Below are positions 4,993 through 8,199 of a stretch of DNA of 8,199 bases, one piece after another (the first letter of the stretch is position 1; every line of letters begins with the position of its first letter). The position numbers and the translations under genes are program-made. The stretch is from Phycisphaerales bacterium (lineage in GTDB: Bacteria > Planctomycetota > Phycisphaerae > Phycisphaerales > UBA1924): NCBI GenBank assembly GCA_019747615.1, contig JAIEQQ010000390.1:1-8199 (forward strand), written 5' to 3'. The notes beneath the pieces were generated by a model, which saw nothing but the letters and a program-made list of their open reading frames with translations, was not told the DNA's origin and did not search any database.

Positions 4993-6371
4993 TGTTGACC
5001 ATGAACACACGCGCGACTGCGATGTTGGCCCTCGGGACGATTCTGGTGCTCGCTGGAAGCGCGGCGGGGCAGCAGGCGTTTGAGCTGGTGCGGAAGACCG
5101 GGCACAGCGTGGTCGTGACGACGCCGGACGCTCCGGTGCCGTCGGCGGCGGAGCTTGGGCTTGCGAAGGAGGCGCGACGCGCCAAGGGGATCGTCGCGGA
5201 GTTGACCAAAGCGCAGGTACAACAACTGATCGCGACGGTCGATCGCGCGGCTGCGCCCGCGCTCGCGCCTGCGACGCCGACAACTCCGGCGACGCCGGCA
5301 GGTGAGAAGGCGACTGCGTCGACGGTCGTGTGCGTCTTGCATGTCTCCGGCGCGGCGGGGACTTCGCGGATCTCGATCTCGCAAGCGGCTGATGGCGCGT
5401 ACGCCGCGAGCGACGTGACCACGCTCGTGTCCAAGGCCGGCAAGTCCGGCGGCGGAGCGACGACGAGCACGGTGTCGTTGAAGGCGGAGTTGCTGGACCG
5501 GCTGCTGGGCGACATCGGGTATCTCGGGTCGATGTCTGTTGATTCGTGCACGGACCCGCGGCAGCGCGTGTTCGAGGCGCCGCACCCCTATCAGCACGGC
5601 CCGGTGACGTTTGACGCCAAGACGATCGCCGACCGGATGGGCACCGGCGGGCACTACCGCTTTGAGCCGGTGACGCGAAACCTCGCGGAGGAGAAGTTCT
5701 GGACGCGACTGCCAAAGGGGTATGACCCCTCGCGGGCGTGGGGGCTGGTGGTGTGGGCGGATGCGAGTTCGTCGGGGAAACCGCCGGGGGTTTTGGAAAC
5801 GGCGCTTGATGATTTGGGGCTGGTGTGCATCGGCGCGGCGGAGGCGGGGAACGACCGCGATGCGCTCCGGCGCGTGCAACTGGCGCTGGACGCGATGAGC
5901 ACCGCCCGGCGCCGTTACAACATCGATGGCTCTCGGGTGTACTTGGCGGGGATCTCCGGCGGCTCGCGGATCGCGAACTTGACGCAGATCTGTTTCCCGG
6001 AGCATTTTGCCGGGGCGTTGTGCTTCGTCGGGCTGGTGACGTATCAGGACATTCCCACCGGCGACGGAACCAAGATCTGGGGCGCGCTGTGCGCGAAGCC
6101 GTCGGGCAAGCGCTGGCAGCAGTTGTTGACCCGCAAGATCGCGGCGGTGACCGGGAGCGGGGACTTCAACCGCACGTCGGTGCTGGCGACGGTGAAGCTG
6201 TTTCAGCGTGACAAGCTGAATGCTCGCCTGTGGGACATCGAAGGGATGGGTCACACGTTCCCGACGCCGGAGCAGATCCGCGAGCAACTTGAGTGGATTG
6301 AGGAGCGCGGGTCGAAAGGCACCACGGATCCGGCTCGACCGACCACCCCGCCATCACCCCCTTCCCCCTGA
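4992..6371 (+). CDS. Secreted alpha/beta hydrolase, PHB-depolymerase/esterase-like
   Basis: The product is 459 residues. A signal peptide is clear: a short basic start, a hydrophobic core at about 11-22 and a likely cleavage after Ala-Ala-Gly at 24-26. Residues 86-105 are an Ala/Pro/Thr linker. The hydrolase domain occupies about 230-440. The nucleophile elbow is GISGG (320-324, Ser322), the probable acid is Asp391 (in TGSGDFNR), and the histidine is His421 (in GMGHTFP). This layout resembles secreted PHB-depolymerase-like esterases; the substrate cannot be told. The C-terminus is a Pro-rich tail (447-459) encoded by a C-run tract. The ATG at 4992 shares its A with the aroA stop (TGATG), suggesting translational coupling; a second ATG at 5001 is also possible. 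Residues 110-195 between linker and hydrolase show no family that I recognise. Confidence 0.82.
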   Translation: MLTMNTRATAMLALGTILVLAGSAAGQQAFELVRKTGHSVVVTTPDAPVPSAAELGLAKEARRAKGIVAELTKAQVQQLIATVDRAAAPALAPATPTTPATPAGEKATASTVVCVLHVSGAAGTSRISISQAADGAYAASDVTTLVSKAGKSGGGATTSTVSLKAELLDRLLGDIGYLGSMSVDSCTDPRQRVFEAPHPYQHGPVTFDAKTIADRMGTGGHYRFEPVTRNLAEEKFWTRLPKGYDPSRAWGLVVWADASSSGKPPGVLETALDDLGLVCIGAAEAGNDRDALRRVQLALDAMSTARRRYNIDGSRVYLAGISGGSRIANLTQICFPEHFAGALCFVGLVTYQDIPTGDGTKIWGALCAKPSGKRWQQLLTRKIAAVTGSGDFNRTSVLATVKLFQRDKLNARLWDIEGMGHTFPTPEQIREQLEWIEERGSKGTTDPARPTTPPSPPSP

Positions 6372-6393
6372 CCCCCCGCTCCCCACAACCCCC
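6346..6393 (-). other. C-run tract with minus-strand G-quadruplex potential
   Basis: Six runs of four to six C lie within 48 bp (6346-6349, 6357-6361, 6364-6368, 6372-6377, 6381-6384, 6389-6393). The minus strand therefore has six G-runs with loops of 2-7 nt, enough for a three- or four-layer G-quadruplex. The tract encodes the Pro-rich tail of the hydrolase and spans its stop codon (6369-6371). A role in transcription termination or just mutational bias are both possible. Confidence 0.5.
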
Positions 6394-6452
6394 GCAAAAC
6401 CGACACCGGGCACTGTGCCGCCGCCATCGCCGGGGAGGCCATGAGATGGGGC

Positions 6453-6471
6453 TTGGACGGCATTTGGACGG
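6453..6471 (+). promoter_or_regulatory. Tandem TTGGACGG box upstream of the small basic protein gene
   Basis: TTGGACGG occurs at 6453-6460 and 6464-6471, separated by CAT, an 11-bp period. It lies 47 bp before the putative -10 box. The arrangement matches the box at the groES promoter (2815-2833). The rest of the 226-bp gap from 6372 to 6597 contains the promoter candidate and leader, and no other gene that I can support. Confidence 0.3.
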
Positions 6472-6510
6472 ATTGATGCGGTTACGGGTGGCGACTCGCC
6501 TGAGGGGCTT

Positions 6511-6524
6511 GAGCGCTCTATTAT
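6511..6524 (+). promoter_or_regulatory. Candidate -10 box with abutting palindrome for the small basic protein gene
   Basis: TATTAT at 6519-6524 is the strongest -10-like hexamer in the window. An 8-bp palindrome, GAGCGCTC (6511-6518), abuts it on the upstream side. No good -35 is seen. Transcription from about 6531 would give a leader of about 67 nt before the ATG at 6598. This is unlike the leaderless-type genes and fits the presence of a Shine-Dalgarno site. Confidence 0.45.
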
Positions 6525-6586
6525 CTCGGCCCTGCGCGGCACGGGATTGGTGCCAGCGCGACCGACATTTTCTCCTGTCCATCAGC

Positions 6587-6591
6587 AAAGG
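6587..6591 (+). promoter_or_regulatory. Shine-Dalgarno site deciding the start of the small basic protein
   Basis: AAAGG, followed by T, lies 6 nt before the ATG at 6598. It favours this ATG over the in-frame GTG at 6547, which would add 17 residues without family resemblance. Confidence 0.55.
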
Positions 6592-6597
6592 TCTCCC

Positions 6598-6762
6598 ATG
6601 AGCATCGATCGTTCACTCAAGTCTTCCGGCGGCATGTCCAAGAAGCGCTCGGTCTACACGCGTGCGGAGCGGATCCAGCGTCTGATCGATGACAAGAAGA
6701 TGGACATCACCAAGAACGGCAAGGCCCTGGGCCTGGCCAAGACTCGCGTCGGCAAGGCGTGA
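6598..6762 (+). CDS. Small basic protein of the PVC superphylum
   Basis: The product is 54 residues with a strong excess of Lys and Arg. The shape SLK near residues 6-8, KKRSVYTRAERIQRL at 16-30 and LGLAKTRVGKA at the C-terminus matches, from memory, the small basic protein family found across Planctomycetes, Verrucomicrobia and Chlamydiae and proposed as a signature of that superphylum. Its function is not established; binding to nucleic acid or the ribosome has been suggested because of its charge and abundance. It has its own Shine-Dalgarno site (6587-6591) and a strong -10-like hexamer (6519-6524), in keeping with high expression. The stop overlaps an alternative GTG start of the aminotransferase as GTGA (6759-6762), so the two are probably co-transcribed. 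Confidence 0.82.
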   Translation: MSIDRSLKSSGGMSKKRSVYTRAERIQRLIDDKKMDITKNGKALGLAKTRVGKA

Positions 6763-6773
6763 GACTGGGCGAC

Positions 6774-7967
6774 ATGGACCTGAACGCCCTGATCAGCTCG
6801 CGGTCTTCGGTCATCAACGGCTCGGGCATCCGGCGCGTGTTTGACGAGGCGGCGCGGACGCCCGGCGCGATCAAGCTGTTTATTGGTCAGCCGGATTTTC
6901 CGGTGGATGGGGCGATCAAGAACGCCGCGGTCGCGGCGATCATTGATGCTGAGGGCAAGAACCTCAACGGCTACACGCTGACGCAGGGCAACCCGGATCT
7001 GCTGGCAGCGGTGCGGAAGCATGTCGCGTGGGACATCGGCTGGACGATTGACGACACGACGACTGATGCGCTGGTGACAAGCGGCACCAGCGGCGCGTTG
7101 TTCTTGGCGGCGATGGCGCTGCTGAACCCGGGCGATGAGTTCATCATTCCGGACCCGTGGTTTGTGCTGTATCCGTATTTGGCGCATCTGTGCGGGGCGA
7201 AGGCGGTGGCGTGCGACACGTATCCGGATTTCCGGATGACGGCGGAGCGGGTGGAGAAGCTGATTACGCCGCGGACGAAGGCGGTGCTGGTGTGCTCGCC
7301 TGGGAATCCGTCGGGCGTGGTGCTGACGCAGCGGGAGCAGCGGGATTTGCTGGAGTTGTGCCGTCGGAAGAATGTGCTGCTGATCTCTGACGAGATCTAC
7401 GACGAGTTTGGGTTTTCTGAGAGCATGACGGCGGGTCGCGCGGCGGACGCGAGCGTGCCGGCGTGCCCGAGTGCCGCTCGCGAGCCGGGCTCGCACGACG
7501 CGACGCTGGTGATCCGCGGCTTCGGCAAGACGTACGGCGTCACGGGCTGGCGCTTGGGCTATGTCGTGGGGCCGAAGGCGATCGTTCACGAGATGCGCAA
7601 GCTGCAGCAGTATGTCTACGTCTGCGCGCCGGCGCCGCTGCAGGCCGGGGCGATCGCGGCGTTCGGCGTCGATATGACGGCGCACATCGCGGAGTATCAG
7701 CGGCGGCGCGATGTGGTGATGCGCACGCTTGGCGAAGTGACCGAGGTGGCGATGCCGGGCGGCGCGTTTTATGCGTTCGTGAAGGTGCCCGAGCGATTGA
7801 AGATGACCGGCGAGGAGTTCTATCAACGGGCGAAGCAGGACAAGGTGTTTATCGTGCCCGGGCGGACGTTTAGCAGCCGCGATACGCATTTCCGGTTGTC
7901 GTTTGCGGCGAGGCCGGATGATCTTTCGCGGGGGCTGGAGATTCTGGCGGGGATCATGCGCGGGTGA
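6774..7967 (+). CDS. Class I/II pyridoxal-phosphate aminotransferase
   Basis: A fold-type I PLP aminotransferase of the aspartate/aromatic group, 397 residues. Visible elements: IGQPDFPV at 37-44, NGYTLTQGNPDL at 65-76, SGTSGAL at 103-109, PGNPSGVVL at 176-184 (Asn178), SDEIYDEF at 205-212 (Asp206 and Tyr209 contact the cofactor), and GFGKTYGVTGWRLGY at 249-263 with Lys252 forming the Schiff base and Arg260 the phosphate contact. FRLSFAAR at 373-380 carries the Arg (374) that usually binds the substrate carboxylate. The usual SxSK reads GFGK. Residues 216-241 are an extra Ala/Pro-rich segment. The substrate cannot be fixed; aspartate would suit the nadA neighbour, but that is inference. The ATG at 6774 fits the usual start of relatives; the GTG at 6759, overlapping the previous stop, is an alternative that adds five residues. 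Confidence 0.93.
   Translation: MDLNALISSRSSVINGSGIRRVFDEAARTPGAIKLFIGQPDFPVDGAIKNAAVAAIIDAEGKNLNGYTLTQGNPDLLAAVRKHVAWDIGWTIDDTTTDALVTSGTSGALFLAAMALLNPGDEFIIPDPWFVLYPYLAHLCGAKAVACDTYPDFRMTAERVEKLITPRTKAVLVCSPGNPSGVVLTQREQRDLLELCRRKNVLLISDEIYDEFGFSESMTAGRAADASVPACPSAAREPGSHDATLVIRGFGKTYGVTGWRLGYVVGPKAIVHEMRKLQQYVYVCAPAPLQAGAIAAFGVDMTAHIAEYQRRRDVVMRTLGEVTEVAMPGGAFYAFVKVPERLKMTGEEFYQRAKQDKVFIVPGRTFSSRDTHFRLSFAARPDDLSRGLEILAGIMRG
7480..7494. repeat. Palindromic element inside the aminotransferase insertion
   Basis: GCGAGCC and GGCTCGC form a perfect 7-bp inverted repeat around one G. It sits in frame in the segment encoding extra residues 216-241 of the aminotransferase, where the family normally has a short link. 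No second copy is seen in the window. Confidence 0.5.
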
Positions 7968-7986
7968 GCGCGGCGGGTCAGGGGCG

Positions 7987-7996
7987 GGGTCGACCC
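7987..7996. promoter_or_regulatory. Perfect palindrome at the nadA promoter, possible operator
   Basis: GGGTCGACCC is a 10-bp perfect palindrome ending 3 bp before the nadA -10 box, between the -35 and -10 positions where a repressor would block RNA polymerase. It does not resemble the NrtR or NiaR sites that I remember for NAD genes. The operator role is inferred. Confidence 0.35.
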
Positions 7997-7999
7997 ATC

Positions 8000-8013
8000 T
8001 ATAGTGTGCCATG
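8000..8013 (+). promoter_or_regulatory. Leaderless-type -10 box of nadA
   Basis: TATAGT at 8000-8005 ends 5 nt before the nadA ATG at 8011. No Shine-Dalgarno sequence fits in the space. It differs from the TATAAT consensus at one position, and its spacing is the same as at groES. A clear -35 is not visible. Confidence 0.55.
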
Positions 8014-8199
8014 CTGTGGCAACCGGCACTTCCTGAGCAGTATCTGAAGCCCACGCCTGCGGAACTGGGCGCGTCGATCGCGGCGCGCCGCAAGCAGCTC
8101 GGCAACGATCTGGTGATCCTCGGGCATCACTACCAGACCGACGAGGTGATTCAGCACGCGGACTTTGCCGGCGACTCGCTGAAGCTCTCGCAACTGGCG
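8011..8199 (+). CDS. nadA: Quinolinate synthase, N-terminal part (runs off the window)
   Basis: NadA is a [4Fe-4S] enzyme that condenses iminoaspartate with dihydroxyacetone phosphate to quinolinate, the first pyridine of de novo NAD synthesis. Only 63 codons are present; the frame is open to the window edge, so the iron-sulphur cysteines cannot be checked. The conserved N-terminal block is clear: VILGHHYQTDEVIQHADFAG starting at residue 35, then DSLKLSQLA to residue 63. The HH-Y and GDS elements are substrate-contact residues in studied NadA proteins. The ATG at 8011 is set by the -10 box 5 nt upstream and by the normal 30-odd residues before the HHYQ motif. The gene begins 43 bp after the aminotransferase stop and appears to have its own promoter. 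Confidence 0.94.
   Translation, partial: MLWQPALPEQYLKPTPAELGASIAARRKQLGNDLVILGHHYQTDEVIQHADFAGDSLKLSQLA

Noticed and set aside
3487..5715. A very long open frame (742 codons) on the minus strand across aroA and the hydrolase gene
   Set aside because: It is antisense to two well-supported genes. Its translation is Arg/Pro/Ala-rich with no domain, which is the usual by-product of high GC at third codon positions.
4413..6287. A 624-codon open frame on the minus strand
   Set aside because: It overlaps the aroA and hydrolase genes antisense, with Arg-rich low-complexity translation and no recognisable motif.
6654..8105. A 483-codon open frame on the minus strand
   Set aside because: It is antisense to the aminotransferase, the small basic protein and the start of nadA. 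Its composition is typical of a shadow frame.
1..8199. tRNA, rRNA, insertion sequence, prophage or defence genes
   Set aside because: I looked on both strands and saw no tRNA-like cloverleaf, transposase, integrase or terminal inverted repeats. All open space is assigned to core genes or short gaps.

Overview
The window is about 8.2 kb of high-GC chromosomal DNA carrying ten genes, all of which look like core or housekeeping genes. The most telling gene for placement is at 6598-6762. It encodes a 54-residue, strongly basic protein that I recognise as the small basic protein regarded as a signature of the PVC superphylum (Planctomycetes, Verrucomicrobia, Chlamydiae). Together with the high GC, the stand-alone glycogen-binding protein, an isolated divergent groES and the lipid A kinase gene, this points to a planctomycete, perhaps of the Phycisphaerae type. 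The class-level placement is inference.

Layout from left to right. (1) 58-1598: a small three-helix membrane protein of unknown function, coupled by an ATGA overlap to lpxK (lipid A 4'-kinase), followed by a G-tract and T5. (2) 1845-2159: a 104-residue AMPK-beta/CBM48-like glycogen-binding protein with its own Shine-Dalgarno site; its 3' end runs into a short-word repeat array. (3) 2242-2769, minus strand: apt (adenine salvage), convergent with the glycogen-binding gene and divergent from groES. (4) 2862-3188: a lone groES without groEL, followed by a GNRA-loop hairpin. (5) 3189-3498: a 310 bp gap filled with several families of short imperfect repeats. (6) 3499-6371: aroA (EPSP synthase), coupled by TGATG to a secreted alpha/beta hydrolase. 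(7) 6598-7967: the PVC small basic protein, overlapping by GTGA or followed closely by a class I/II aminotransferase. (8) 8011 to the end: the 5' part of nadA (quinolinate synthase).

Gene expression signals are the most interesting part. Four genes that begin transcription units (the membrane protein gene, apt, groES, nadA) have a TANNNT -10-like hexamer ending only 5-7 nt before the start codon. That spacing puts transcription start at or next to the start codon, so these mRNAs are predicted to be leaderless. The glycogen-binding gene and the small basic protein gene instead have Shine-Dalgarno sites and untranslated leaders, and downstream genes are joined by stop-start overlaps. A tandem 11-bp-period box (TTGGRCGS-N3-TTGGRCGS) occurs upstream of both groES and the small basic protein gene.

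I see no mobile element, CRISPR array, tRNA, rRNA, defence system or biosynthetic cluster. The window does not show an obvious new multi-gene system; the findings concern regulation, repeats and unusual residues in known families.
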